A DNA stretch of 64,000 nucleotides. It comes from Azolla caroliniana (lineage: Eukaryota > Polypodiophyta). The DNA lies in the NCBI GenBank assembly GCA_043228905.1, contig JBHGNT010000013.1, positions 6,882,001-6,946,000 on the forward strand. The letters run 5' to 3'. This document shows, piece after piece, positions 11,563 through 21,492 of the stretch (position 1 is its first letter; the number at the start of each line of letters is the position of its first letter). The notes under the pieces are model-generated. The model saw nothing but the letters and a program-made list of their open reading frames with translations, was not told the origin of the DNA and searched no databases. The translations under genes were made by a program, and so were the position numbers.

Positions 11563-13170
11563 ATGGATAGAGGCATGGCTAGCTCGCTTCCGACCGAGAA
11601 GCTCGACAGAAACAACTACTCGTCTTGGTCGTACAAGATGCACCAATACCTGCTCGGGCATGGATATTGGAGCTATGTCGATGGAGCAAATGACATAGCA
11701 CCCGATTCAACACACAAAGACTTCCCGGCTTGGGAACAATCAGCGAACAGAATTCTCTACTGCTTTGCGTCTTGTGTGGGCGAACAGCTTCTGAGCTATA
11801 TTCGGGATACGAAAACGCCGAAGGATGCTTGGGGAAATCTGAAAAAGATTTTCGCTGCAAGCACCACAGCTAGAAAGCTCCAACTCTGACAGGAGTTGAG
11901 CAACTTGCGACAACGTGACTTGCCGGTGGCTGATTACATCTCGAAGATCAAAGATATATGCGACTCCTTCGCCTCCATGAATGTGAACATCGAGGAAGGC
12001 GAAATGGTGTAGATCTGTCTCGGGGGACTGGCGTCGAAGTTCGGAGCGTTCCGAACTGTTGTGTGCACATGGGAGAATACACCGTCGTTTTTTGACCTAC
12101 AGTCGATGCTCCTTATAGAGGAGAACCACGCGGGTGTGTCGACGAGTACGCATGCCGATAGCAAGATGTTGTACACGGAGGGAGATAGGTTCTGTGGTCG
12201 TGGCGGACGAGGCGAGTCGGTGCGCAATGGAGGTGGCCGACGAGATCAAGGAAGAAGGCACCAAAGTGATGCCGATAGCAATTTCAGACCCTCCGGAAAT
12301 AGGAGTCGAGGTGACAAGAACCGGCAAGGGAAATCCGTCGCGGAATGTTGGTACTGTGGCAAGAAAGGCCACAAGGAGAGCGAGTGATGGAAGAAGTGCG
12401 CCGATTTGGAGAAAACCGGATCCAGATCTGGACAAACTAACAAAGGAAATCGGCAGCGATCATACTACGTCGAAGGATTCGAAAAAGTCGGAAAGGGGGC
12501 AGCCTTCGTGACGAGACACGAAGTGAACTCGATGAAGAAGACCAGCTCGAAATCAGACGAGGTGTGGTACATTGACTCCGACGCATCAAACTACATGACG
12601 AGCCATAAGGAGTGGTTCTCATACCTTGAGAAACCGATGCAACCGGGAGTAGTCACAACAAGAGACGACACTCCGCATTCGATCGAGAATGTCGGTGAAG
12701 TTCCCTTGAGCATGTCGAGCAAAAAGGGAAACTCATGAACGTGTTACACGTCCCAACAATCACGAAGAATCTAGTGTCGGTGGGGCAGATCGTCGACCAG
12801 GGGATGCAAATCCGGTTCACGCATCTCGAGTGCTTCATCGAGGAGGAAGGCCAAGTTATTGCACAAGGGCGCAGAGATGGGAGGATGTTTATCCTCGACA
12901 CCAATGACGTTGGCACCACAATGTTCGCAAAAGGACAAAAAGTCGAGTTGGATATCAACTTGTGGCACAAGCGGATAGGCCACGTCAACTATCAAAGGCT
13001 TAGGACTTGCAGTCGAAACAAGTTGTGTTCGGAATGCCCAAATTTAGTGGCCGGAAGGCCCAAATTTGTGAAGCCTGCCAACTAGGGAAGTAACACTGAC
13101 TTCCTTTCCCCAACGAGCGTAACTAGAACCGGAACAAGCTCGACTTGATACATTCAGATGTATGGGGGCC
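11563..13170 (+). pseudogene. Copia A gag, protease and partial integrase, disabled
   Basis: From the ATG at 11563 the frame reads a Copia gag (LDRNNYSSWSYKMHQYL, then the PKDAWGNLKKIF block). In-frame TGA occurs at 11887 and TAG near 12013. The zinc knuckle CWYCGKKGHKESE ends in TGA where the last Cys codon should be. The protease motif reads DSDAS rather than DSGAS, losing the catalytic-loop glycine. A frameshift near 12735 follows. The GAG-pre-integrase motif LWHKRIGHVNYQRL and the first integrase aspartate region (HSDVWGP) end the fragment. It cannot make a working polyprotein. Confidence 0.85.
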
Positions 13171-13175
13171 GACAC

Positions 13176-13559
13176 TGTCTGGCCGGACTAGCCTCAACAC
13201 AGGTGTCTATCCGACACTTCTCCAAAGGGGGTGGTAAGGATTGGATGCTAGGTTACACGCATAAGATGATTACAATTAAGCACGGACGGCAAACAATACG
13301 AGATACAGATAAATACGCAATAATTACTATTGTATTACTTCCGTCAAAACACTTTACAAATCATCAGATCCTTTTATAGGCATCCGGCAAGGTTACAATC
13401 GGTGCGCTTAGGCAACCGACATCCGAATCGGTTCGGATCCGGATCGGTACAACTGTACCGAATCCGTCCCTCCGAATAATAATTCTACTATTATTTACTT
13501 CCTATTATCCGATCCGATTCCGCCTTCCCACTTGTCCTTGCTCTTCTGACCAGCCAACA
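13176..13559 (-). repeat. 3' LTR of Gypsy B (element direction)
   Basis: 384 bp, TGTTGGCTGG...GGCCAGACA on the minus strand, about four differences (one an indel) from the copy at 21110-21492. TATAAAAG is at 13378-13371 on the minus strand. Confidence 0.9.
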
Positions 13560-13609
13560 CATGGCACGCCCGTGGGAAAGTGCCTTGCACTTCGAATCCA
13601 CTCCCGGCC

Positions 13610-14952
13610 TCAGTCTTCCTCCAAAATATCGAGCACGCTTTGCTCGATAGTGTCAAGTGGTGCTTCTTCCTCCTGTTCTTGTTCCTTGCCTGCCTGGTCT
13701 CCGACCTCCTGTTGGGTAGGCTGTTCCGTAAAAATTTGCTGCTCCGGCTCTGCTTGATTCTGTGGTGCCGGTGCTTCCTCACCGCTTTGTCCGGGTTCTT
13801 CCTGTTCTCCCTCCGTTCCTGGCTCTGTTCTGTTACCGGTGTCGCTTTCTCCGGTCTCGACTGGTCGACTCGATATGCCTCCTTCCTCTGCTCTGGTGTC
13901 TTCCGGTCTCAGCTCTTCTTCTTCTCCGGCATCGGTCTGCTCCTGCTCTTCTTCAAGTTCGTCTTCGGGTATTCCTCGTCGGGGTTGTTCGGTGTCGGTT
14001 GGTTCATCTTCAGCCGGTCGCTCTCCCTCACTTATCGTGATTGGCGTCGTTCTTCCCTTAGCTTCCTGTCGTAACCGGTCCTGCTCGTATCTCTCCAACT
14101 CCAACTGAGTTGCGAGCTGCCCGTCATCCAACCTCTCTACCAACCCTCAGATTTCTTTGAGGTGTTCTTCTGCTAAAGTGTAGAAATCCTCCGACAATTC
14201 TTCCCGAATGGCGACGATACTTTCTTCATCCATCTTGTAGAACCTGTCACCGGTCTTCCTCCGATTCTCGGCATCCGCTCGGAGTGTCTGCAGCTCGGCT
14301 GCCTGTTGTGACCACTCCTTCCATAGCTTTTCTGTACTTTCGTTGATGCTTGCCTGAGCTCGGGTACTCCATCCTAACATGATGAGCTTGATCCGGTCAA
14401 CCCCTGCCTTAGCATGCGCATAAGCTTCCTGCTTTTCCTTCCTTACGCGTTTTATAATGTCGGCCATTATCTGAGCCTGGGCCTCGTAATCTGCTTTCTG
14501 CTTTTCATAGGTACTCTGCAGTTTGCGATCCCCGTGAGCGCCTGCACCGCTCCTTCCGTGACTTCTGATATATCGATCGATGCTGCCGCCTGCTCTGGTT
14601 CTGCGTGTGGTGGAGCGTCGGCGATCCGCAGCAATCCTTTTAACCCGTTCTCCCTCATCCATTGGCGTGCCTCTTCCGATAGTACCATTGTTCCGAATTC
14701 TTCGTCTGCTGCCTGTTGTTCGGGATCGCGCTGTGTGTGCTCTGTGCGTCGGGTCGCTCTTCTGTGCTTCTGCGCCTGTATGTAGGAAAATTCGTAAAAA
14801 GTGAGCCCTTCGCAGGCCTGTGTCTTATATAGTGGGTTGTGCCTCGAGCCGCCCTTTTTCGTTTCCCGCGCATGTTCCTCTCCCGCCATAATTAGTATGT
14901 CCTTTCTTGTTTGCCGCGTGTGAGTGCCCACGTTCCATGCTTTAAATAGCAA
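13610..14952 (-). pseudogene. Extra 3' ORF of Gypsy B, broken
   Basis: Three pieces in element order: 14952-14467, 14662-14147 and 14143-13610. The first holds LSEEARQWMRENGLKGLLRIADAPPH and AVQALTG, matching the N-terminal domain of the H extra ORF (LSEAARKWFRQNGLEG, APPH, ALTG). The second joins directly to the distal coiled-coil part (AELQTLRADAENRRKTGD), so about 1.75 kb present in H is missing here. A frame change lies at that junction, and an in-frame TGA at 14149-14147 separates the third, Glu/Gln-rich acidic tail. Function is unknown. Homology between B and H shows the ORF belongs to the element clade and is not a chance frame. Confidence 0.75.
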
Positions 14953-15065
14953 GTCCGCGCACGTCCTTCTTTAATGCATGGCGCCTCTTCGTTGCATGGT
15001 GGCGCTCCCACCTCTTGTGATCTCCCCATCATTACGATGATTCGCGTCGATTTTGCCCATGTCAT

Positions 15066-15155
15066 TTTTTATTTTATTTTATTTTATTTTATTTTATTTT
15101 TATTTTTATTTTTATTTTATTTATTTTATTTTATTTATTATTTATTATTTTTTTT
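15066..15155 (-). repeat. AAAAT-repeat tract between pol and extra ORF of Gypsy B
   Basis: In element sense this is a run of AAAAT, AAAAAT and AAAT units. It sits in the same place, pol stop to extra ORF, as the 42-nt poly(A) of element H. Confidence 0.8.
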
Positions 15156-15174
15156 CCCTTTTGCTTGGACCACG

Positions 15175-17205
15175 TCATTTGCTGGTCCCCCCCGATTTGT
15201 TCGGGTCGGTTCGTGTGGATACCGGATCCTTCTGTCGGTTTTCCGGGATAGTCTTCGTCAGTATCGGTGTCGGTTCTTCCTCGGTCCGAATATCTTCAGC
15301 AACGTCTGTCGGTGTCGGTTCTTCATCTTGCCGGATTTCCGGGTTTCGCTTGAACGGGTTGGCTGGCATATTTCCCTTATACGGCTCTAGCCGAAATCCA
15401 TTTGCCCACTTGCCGATGACATCTCCAGACAACGTGCCGAGCTGATACGACCCATTGTACTCCTTGGTGATCCAGAACGGTCCGGTCCATCGAAACCGCA
15501 ACTTTCCCGGCATGTTCCCCATCCGTGTCTGGAATAGTAGTACCGGTTTCCTGACTTCGAACTCCTTTTCATTGCCACGCCGGTGTCGGTCCACGAAGGC
15601 TTTTCTCCTCCTTTGCTCCAGTTCGAGTTGTAGTAAGCTGGCTATTCGGTTTTCCTCTAATTCCAACAACGTCGCCAGCCGGATTTGTTCGGAATCGTTC
15701 TCACTTAAGCGCTCCTTCACCTGAATCCGTAAGTTGGGGATCTGGAACTCTACCGGCATGACCGCTTCTAACCCGAATGCTAGTCGGAACGGGGTTGTCC
15801 GGATGCTGGTTTTGTACGTTGTTCGGTACGCCCATAGCGCGCTTTGCAATTTCGTATCCCAGTCGGTCCGGTTCTCGTTGACGATTTTTCGTAGGATGTT
15901 CTGCAAAGTTTTGTTCGTTGATTCCGCTAGTCCATTGGCTTGAGGGTAGTAGGGAGTACTCTTTTTATGTACCACCGCGTAAAATGACGTCAGGCTTTCT
16001 ACTACCTGCCCGAGAAAATGTCCTCCTTGGTCACTTATAAGCTCGATCGGGCATCCATACCGGCACCATATGCATTCGTACAGAAACTTTGCCGTGGACG
16101 CGGCCGTGTTGTCCCGTAAGGCCTTTGCTTCTACCCATTTGGTGCAATAGTCGGTCGCCACTATGACATACCGATTTCCGGTTCGCATTGCCGGTGGTTT
16201 GAAGGGACCGACAAAGTCCAACCCCCACTTTTGAAACGGTTCTAAGGGCAAGACCGGGTGGTGTGGCATCTGGGCCTGCTCTGTGGGTTGGCCCAGTCGT
16301 TGACACAAATCGCATTCTCTGCTATACTTCACGACATCTTTTAGGGTGGTCGGCCACCACAGTCCGCTCTGCCATATTTTCCGAGCGGTTGCGTTGCCGG
16401 CATAATGCCCGCCGGCAATTCCACAGTGGGCTTCCCTGAGGATTAGATCCTTCTCATCGCTCCGCACTGCTCGTCTCCAGATGCCATCTGCCCCCTTGTG
16501 ATAGAGGGTGTCTCCAACCAAGCAGAAATGTCTACTTCTTACTGCTACCCTTTTCCTTTCATCGCGGTCCATGTTCTCCGGGGGAACTCCGGTGCTCAGG
16601 AATTGGTGCATCTCAGTTAGCCATGTGTCTTCGTCGGCTACCGTTGTATCCGTTGCCGGTTTCGTCGTGATCCGGAACAATTCGGCGTCGGGAAACTCAT
16701 CCTGGACGCCGTCCCCTGCTTCTCCAGATTCAAGTCTGCTTAGATAGTCCGCTACCGCATGCTGCGCCCCGGGTCGGTGGAAAATGTTGAATTCAAATTC
16801 CTGTAGTAGCAGTGTCCACCGTGCAATTTTTCCCGTCAGGGATGCCTTCGAGACTAGGTAGAGTAGTGCCGAATGGTCGACATGGAAGGAAAACTTCCTT
16901 CCGAGCAGATAGTGCCTGTACTTTGTGACACTATACACCATTCCCAATGCCTCGCGTTCCGTCATAGAGTAATTCCGTTCGGCTTTTGAGAGTTTCCGGC
17001 TTGCGTAGTACACCGGTCGGTACCATTTCGGCTCTGTGAGTTGCATTAGAACGTTGCCGATTGCTACGTCCGACGCGTCGACGAAGACGTGAAAGCTTTT
17101 ACTCCAATCCGGCGGTTGCACCACCGAAGCTTGCGACAACATAACCTTCAACGCTTTGTAGGATTCCTCCTCCGTCTCTGCCCATAGGAAGGGTACCCTA
17201 TGCAC
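15175..17205 (-). CDS. Gypsy B RNase H-integrase
   Basis: Continuation of pol after the frameshift. RNase H starts with FHVFVDASDVAIG, and the FHVDHSALLYL block follows. The integrase has its HHCC zinc region (EAHCGIAGGHYAGNAT through CDLCQR), the core around VGPFKPPAMRTGNRYVIVATDYCTKW, ISDQGGHF and QANGLAESTNKTLQN with the catalytic D, D and E, and a C-terminal part with KLRFRWTGPFWI. No chromodomain follows. The C-terminal tail is Thr/Glu/Pro-rich. Intact as an open frame of 676 residues, but separated from RT by the frameshift. Confidence 0.9.
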   Translation of the reverse strand: MHRVPFLWAETEEESYKALKVMLSQASVVQPPDWSKSFHVFVDASDVAIGNVLMQLTEPKWYRPVYYASRKLSKAERNYSMTEREALGMVYSVTKYRHYLLGRKFSFHVDHSALLYLVSKASLTGKIARWTLLLQEFEFNIFHRPGAQHAVADYLSRLESGEAGDGVQDEFPDAELFRITTKPATDTTVADEDTWLTEMHQFLSTGVPPENMDRDERKRVAVRSRHFCLVGDTLYHKGADGIWRRAVRSDEKDLILREAHCGIAGGHYAGNATARKIWQSGLWWPTTLKDVVKYSRECDLCQRLGQPTEQAQMPHHPVLPLEPFQKWGLDFVGPFKPPAMRTGNRYVIVATDYCTKWVEAKALRDNTAASTAKFLYECIWCRYGCPIELISDQGGHFLGQVVESLTSFYAVVHKKSTPYYPQANGLAESTNKTLQNILRKIVNENRTDWDTKLQSALWAYRTTYKTSIRTTPFRLAFGLEAVMPVEFQIPNLRIQVKERLSENDSEQIRLATLLELEENRIASLLQLELEQRRRKAFVDRHRRGNEKEFEVRKPVLLFQTRMGNMPGKLRFRWTGPFWITKEYNGSYQLGTLSGDVIGKWANGFRLEPYKGNMPANPFKRNPEIRQDEEPTPTDVAEDIRTEEEPTPILTKTIPENRQKDPVSTRTDPNKSGGTSK

Positions 17206-20200
17206 GGCGTATGTAATGGTGTAGCGAAGTCCGCGAGGTGCCGTATCATCCGGCTATGCCACCTTATTTGGCCCAGGAACCGGCTTAAAGCCTTTGCGTT
17301 ACTTGGTGCTGGTGCATCGAGAATCGCCTTGACTTTATCCGGATCTACCGCGATTCCTTCCTTACTCACCACGTGCCCTAGCAAGTTGCCGCTTGCCACT
17401 CCAAAGACGCATTTGGCCGGATTCAGGCTCAATCGGTACTCGCGGCACTTCTCCAAGCACAGCCGGAGGTGATCGAGATGCTCTCCGTGCCGGCTGTAGA
17501 CCGCGAAATCGTCAAGGAAGACCTGCATAAAACCGGGGATATATTCCCCGAAAATTTCCATTATTATCCTTTGAAAGGTCGCTGGAGCCATCTTTAGTCC
17601 GAACATCATCACGACCGCGACGAACACTCCCCATTCCGTCACGAACACTGTCTTCTCTTGGTTGGCCGGGTTCATTCGTATTTGGTTGTAGCCGCTAAAT
17701 CCATCCAGGAAGCTGTAAACTTCATGCCCGGCTACCGCATCTAACACCCCGTCCGTAAATGGTAGTGGAAACGCATCGGTCACTGTTGCGGCATTTAGTT
17801 TTCGGTAGTCCACGCATACCCGGATTTTGCCGTTCTTTTTCGGGACCACCACTATTGGACTTAGCCAGGTTGCCTGCTTGACCGGTCGGATAAATCCGAC
17901 CCGGAGGAGCTTATCAATTTCCTCCTTCACCTTTGCCGCATAATTCGGATTCATCCGGTACCTGCGTTGAGCAATCGGTTTCGCGTCCGTACTTAGGTGA
18001 ATTTGGTGCTGATAGAGCTGGGGGTCCAGCCCTCGCATGTCTTCGTACGACCACGCGAACACATCCTTGAAGTCTGTTAACAATGCTACCATTGCCTTAT
18101 TTTCTTCCTTCGGCAATTCCTTTGCAACATTTACCGGTCGGGGCTTGTCTGCTGTGCCGAGGTCCACCTCCTCGAGTTGGGATGCTTTTACCCTCTGGGA
18201 TATCGTCATTTCCCTCTCTAGGGATTCCTGCGCTTGTCGCAGTTCCCGGATCGCCGCTTGGTCCGGTTCTTCCGGCGTCGTAATGTACGGTTCTACTGCC
18301 GCCGTGATATCCACCTCAAATAGTGGGACGATTTGTGGGTGTTCCTCGAGGTACCGCTCGACTTCCTCGTCCGGTAATCCCTCCAACATGTTAATGCTTT
18401 CCGCATACAATGGAGTTGCTTCCTTACTGGTGATCACCCGTGGTTGCGTCGTTACTCGTACCTTTGTTTTCCCTCGCTGGAATGTGATCATGTTCTTTTG
18501 CCAGTTCTGCTTGATATGCGCCGTTCGCAGCCATGGTCGTCCTAGCAGTAGGGGGTACGCGCCTTGTACGTTCAGCTGCAGCACCACGGCCGATATCCGG
18601 AATACGTGGCCTCCGATCGTTATTTCCAAGTCCCGGATAAGCCCGGTTGGTCGGACTGAGCTAGTTTCCGCCATGCGTAACCAGAAGGGGCATGGTTCCC
18701 ATTCCCGGATGCCCAGGTCGTTGCATGTCTGTTGGCTGATGACATTTACCCCGGAGCCTCCGTCAATAATCGTTCCAGCAATTTCCTTTCCTTTCACGAT
18801 TGCCGTGATCGTCGGGCTACTTGTATCGACCACCGCTGGTCCTTCCTCCGGGTTGGAGAAGAATGCCGGTGCTGGCGTCGGCTTTGGTTTGCTGACGGAT
18901 GCCTGTAGGTCTGCCATAAATCGTGGCACTAACTGTAGTAGTCGTGCTAACGGCAGCACGATTTGACAGTCCTGTAGCGCTTGCCACGTCGGGTTTTCTC
19001 CTGGCTGTATGATTTCTTCGTCTTTTGGCATATTTTGGTCTCTTACTTCTGCCGCATTCTGTTCATTGGCCTCCTTGATCCATTGTGTCGCTTGTTTTCT
19101 GATTGCCTCCTGGGCTTCCCACTCGGCGGTCTTTCCCTTTGACCGGGTTGTGACCTGCTGTACCTCTGTTATTTCGGCTGTAACCATGTTGACTTCCGGC
19201 TGCTTGTCATAGCTTTTGCTTGGGCATTGGTTACTATAGTGGCCTTCCTTGCGGCAGTAATAATAGTACACCTTGTGACTGTTGCTCGTTTCTGCTTTGT
19301 CCCCGGTTTGGAGGGTGGTTATGCTCCGGCGGTCGTCTTCAGTTTTTCGGTTATCCGGTACCGATACCGGGTTGTCATTCCTTGCTGCCTCCCGACATTC
19401 CTCTCTTCGGAAAAATCCACGCTTCTGATTCCGTCGGAAATTTCGGTTCCCTTGTCGCCTCTCTTCTCTGCGTCGGTCGTATTCCGGGGCTTCGTTTCGG
19501 TCGTACCGGTCCCGGGGGTAGCTATCTTTGCGTCTCTCCTCTCGGTCATAGTTGTCGCGTCTTGTATCAGCGTATCCTTGTCGCCTCTCTTCTCTGCGTC
19601 GGTCGTCTTCCGGGGATTCGTCTCTGTCGTACCGGTCCCAGGGGTAGCTATCTCTGCGTCTCTCCTCTCGGTCATAGTTGTCGTGTCTTCTATCAGCGTA
19701 TCTGTTACCGCGTTCGCGTTGGTAGCGGTCGTCTCTCCGGAATCGATCCTCGTCCGGGTTCTGATTGCGTGGTTTTATGTGTCGAACCGGTGCTGCCTGC
19801 CGATTTAACAGGTTATATTCGCATCGGTCCGTTGTATGGGCTCGAGAGTTGCAGATCACACATTGTGTCCGCAGGGTGCAGTCCACTGTTGAGTGCCCCG
19901 AATTTAGGCATGTTGTGCATTGTAAGGCCTGTCGGAACCTCAGGTCTTCCTCCTTTGGGAGTGCCCGGTGTAACATCCCCATCGACAAGAAGGGGCTAGT
20001 CTTGTCCATTTCTAAAACCCGATCAATAACTTGGTCCATTGCGCTGGTTTGGAAATCAAGGACTCCACACATTGTTCGAAGTGGCTCTTTCAGTGCGGCC
20101 AGGAAGACTGCTTTGGCTTCGTCTTCGGGTGGTGCTCTTGTCAGTTGGCTGTGCAGGGTCTGGAACCGAATGATGAATTGTGGCATAGTCTCGTTCTCTT

Positions 20201-21050
20201 CCTGCCGGGTGGTGTAGAACTGCCCGACCAATTCCCTTTGCTCAAATTGTCTGTGAAAAAACCTGAGGAATCTGGCCCTCAAGGCATCGAATGTGGCAAA
20301 GGTGCCTGGTAAGTGCTTTGCGTGCCATTGGGCCGCCGGTCCTTCTAAGGTTATGCCGAATTCGGCGATTTTGGATCGTTCGGCTTTGGGCTCCGTCAGT
20401 CTTTGGGAGACATGGTTGGCTTCCCATGTTTGGACGAATGCGTACACGTGTGCCTCCGCGTCGGCCTCATCCCGGTACTTCGGGTATGGGTACGGCATCG
20501 TGTCGTCCAACTGACTCTCCTGTTTCCTCCGCTCTCTGTCCGCTGTTGGCGTTGGTGTGAGAACCTTTGGTTCCTCCGCGGGTGTTGCCGGTGTCCGGTC
20601 CGTTGGTTCCTCCGCGGGTGTTGTCGGTATCCGCTCAGCCTTCCTCGGCGGTTGCCGGTCACCGAATTCCAGGGTTATTTCTTCCTCTGGCGCCGGTGTT
20701 ACTGAGTCATCCGACCCCTCGTCCTCCCGGTCATTTGGTGTGTCGTGGCTGCTTTTATACCGGGATGCAACGCTTCCGTCGCTTTCCGACTCCGCCTCAA
20801 GTGTTGCGAATGCTTCTGAGTCCCCGTCGCCCGCGGCGAGCGTCTGCAGTATCGTTTCCGCCTCTTGCAGGCTTGTTATGCTACTGCCTTCGTCGGGGAT
20901 TTGCAGAACCCGGAACTGCAGTGCTTCTTCTGCGACTCTCCGAAGAGTTTTGGAGAATGACCGATCCCGCCGGATCTCGTCGACGGCTTGCTGCAGGGCT
21001 TCCCGTCGTTGCTCGCGTTCGGTGATGTGGTCGTCGTTTGGTCTAGACAT
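17148..21050 (-). CDS. Gypsy B gag-protease-RT polyprotein
   Basis: Starts at the ATG at 21050 (MSRPNDD), the first Met after the LTR; an earlier Met lies inside the LTR. The acidic N-terminal region is followed by the gag core (QTWEANHVSQRL through VIDRVLEMDK), two adjacent zinc knuckles (CTTCLNSGHSTVDC and CVICNSRAHTTDRC), a long Arg/Asp/Tyr-rich linker, and a third knuckle whose first Cys is Tyr (YYYYCRKEGHYSNQC). The protease motif is IIDGGSGVNVIS. RT carries VDYRKLNAATVTDAFPLPF and the catalytic FLDDFAVYS. The frame is lost near 17210, just before RNase H, where comparison with H indicates one missing base. RNase H and integrase continue in another frame from about 17205. Confidence 0.9.
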   Translation of the reverse strand: MSRPNDDHITEREQRREALQQAVDEIRRDRSFSKTLRRVAEEALQFRVLQIPDEGSSITSLQEAETILQTLAAGDGDSEAFATLEAESESDGSVASRYKSSHDTPNDREDEGSDDSVTPAPEEEITLEFGDRQPPRKAERIPTTPAEEPTDRTPATPAEEPKVLTPTPTADRERRKQESQLDDTMPYPYPKYRDEADAEAHVYAFVQTWEANHVSQRLTEPKAERSKIAEFGITLEGPAAQWHAKHLPGTFATFDALRARFLRFFHRQFEQRELVGQFYTTRQEENETMPQFIIRFQTLHSQLTRAPPEDEAKAVFLAALKEPLRTMCGVLDFQTSAMDQVIDRVLEMDKTSPFLSMGMLHRALPKEEDLRFRQALQCTTCLNSGHSTVDCTLRTQCVICNSRAHTTDRCEYNLLNRQAAPVRHIKPRNQNPDEDRFRRDDRYQRERGNRYADRRHDNYDREERRRDSYPWDRYDRDESPEDDRRREERRQGYADTRRDNYDREERRKDSYPRDRYDRNEAPEYDRRREERRQGNRNFRRNQKRGFFRREECREAARNDNPVSVPDNRKTEDDRRSITTLQTGDKAETSNSHKVYYYYCRKEGHYSNQCPSKSYDKQPEVNMVTAEITEVQQVTTRSKGKTAEWEAQEAIRKQATQWIKEANEQNAAEVRDQNMPKDEEIIQPGENPTWQALQDCQIVLPLARLLQLVPRFMADLQASVSKPKPTPAPAFFSNPEEGPAVVDTSSPTITAIVKGKEIAGTIIDGGSGVNVISQQTCNDLGIREWEPCPFWLRMAETSSVRPTGLIRDLEITIGGHVFRISAVVLQLNVQGAYPLLLGRPWLRTAHIKQNWQKNMITFQRGKTKVRVTTQPRVITSKEATPLYAESINMLEGLPDEEVERYLEEHPQIVPLFEVDITAAVEPYITTPEEPDQAAIRELRQAQESLEREMTISQRVKASQLEEVDLGTADKPRPVNVAKELPKEENKAMVALLTDFKDVFAWSYEDMRGLDPQLYQHQIHLSTDAKPIAQRRYRMNPNYAAKVKEEIDKLLRVGFIRPVKQATWLSPIVVVPKKNGKIRVCVDYRKLNAATVTDAFPLPFTDGVLDAVAGHEVYSFLDGFSGYNQIRMNPANQEKTVFVTEWGVFVAVVMMFGLKMAPATFQRIIMEIFGEYIPGFMQVFLDDFAVYSRHGEHLDHLRLCLEKCREYRLSLNPAKCVFGVASGNLLGHVVSKEGIAVDPDKVKAILDAPAPSNAKALSRFLGQIRWHSRMIRHLADFATPLHTPCIGYPSYGQRRRRNPTKR
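19364..19694 (-). repeat. Duplicated Arg/Asp/Tyr-rich linker in Gypsy B gag
   Basis: A unit of about 126 bp (42 residues) is repeated, with matching starts near 19471 and 19597. It encodes YDREERR, DSYP and DRYDR words between the second and third zinc knuckles. The protein segment is strongly charged and probably disordered. Confidence 0.75.
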
Positions 21051-21083
21051 CCATCCCCCGGTTGTCCTCTGCACTTTGCAGGA

Positions 21084-21099
21084 ATCGTGGTCGCCAAAA
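21084..21099 (-). other. Primer-binding site candidate of Gypsy B
   Basis: TTTTGGCGACCACGAT on the minus strand, about ten bases after the 5' LTR. The same 16 bases follow the 5' LTR of element H. I do not assign the tRNA with certainty. Confidence 0.6.
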
Positions 21100-21109
21100 T
21101 AGTGTTGTC

Positions 21110-21492
21110 TGTCTGGCCGGACTAGCCTCAACACAGGTGTCTATCCGACACTTCTCCAAAGGGGTGGTAAGGATTGGATGCTAGGTTACACGCATAAGAT
21201 GATTACAATTAAGCACGGACGGCAAACAATACGAGATACAGATAAATACGCAATAATTACTATTGTATTACTTCCGTCAAAACACTTTACAAATCATCGG
21301 ATCCTTTTATAGGCATCCGGCAAGGTTACAATCGGTGCGCTTAGGCAACCGACATCCGAATCGGTTCGGATCCGGATCGGTACAACTGTACCGAATCCGT
21401 CCCTCCGAATAATAATTCTACTATTATTTACTTCCTATTATCCGATCCGATTCCACCTTCCCACTTGTCCTTGCTCTTCTGACCGGCCAACA
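21110..21492 (-). repeat. 5' LTR of Gypsy B (element direction)
   Basis: 383 bp partner of 13176-13559. TATAAAAG at 21311-21304 on the minus strand gives the probable start region for element transcription. The few differences between the LTRs suggest a fairly recent element, or LTRs from two copies joined by recombination. Confidence 0.9.

Larger units (their letters stand above)
11016..13175 (+). mobile_element. Copia element A, 5' part, cut by element B
   Basis: A Tnt1-type Copia retrotransposon. It has a 5' LTR at 11016-11473, an initiator-Met-tRNA primer-binding site, gag, protease and the start of integrase, then stops at 13175 where Gypsy B begins. The integrase core, RT, RNase H and 3' LTR are absent; after B comes host DNA rather than the rest of A. 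The base before the LTR is preceded by ATCAT, and the empty-site copy at 21599-21603 also reads ATCAT, fitting a 5-bp target site. Confidence 0.85.
13176..21492 (-). mobile_element. Gypsy element B (extra-ORF clade), minus strand
   Basis: An 8.3-kb Ty3/Gypsy LTR retrotransposon of the non-chromovirus type (no chromodomain seen). Order in its own direction: LTR, primer-binding site, gag-protease-RT, RNase H-integrase after a frameshift, an AT-rich tract, a damaged extra ORF, LTR. The flanks differ: GACAC before 13176 and AGAAG after 21492. AGAAG also starts the 10905 host repeat. This points to recombination between two copies of the element rather than one simple insertion. It is related to H (41178-51056) by protein sequence, primer-binding site and 3' boundary sequence. 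Confidence 0.9.

Noticed and set aside
14974-15445. Phe/Leu-rich frames on the plus strand (FYFILFY)
   Set aside because: Translation of the AT-rich tract of element B; not a membrane protein.
17148-17210. Programmed frameshift between RT and RNase H in element B
   Set aside because: No slippery sequence, and the related element H has the same region in one frame; a one-base loss explains it.
18037-18966. 309-residue plus-strand frame opposite Gypsy B pol
   Set aside because: Antisense shadow of the GC-rich gag-pol; Ser-rich with no recognisable motif.
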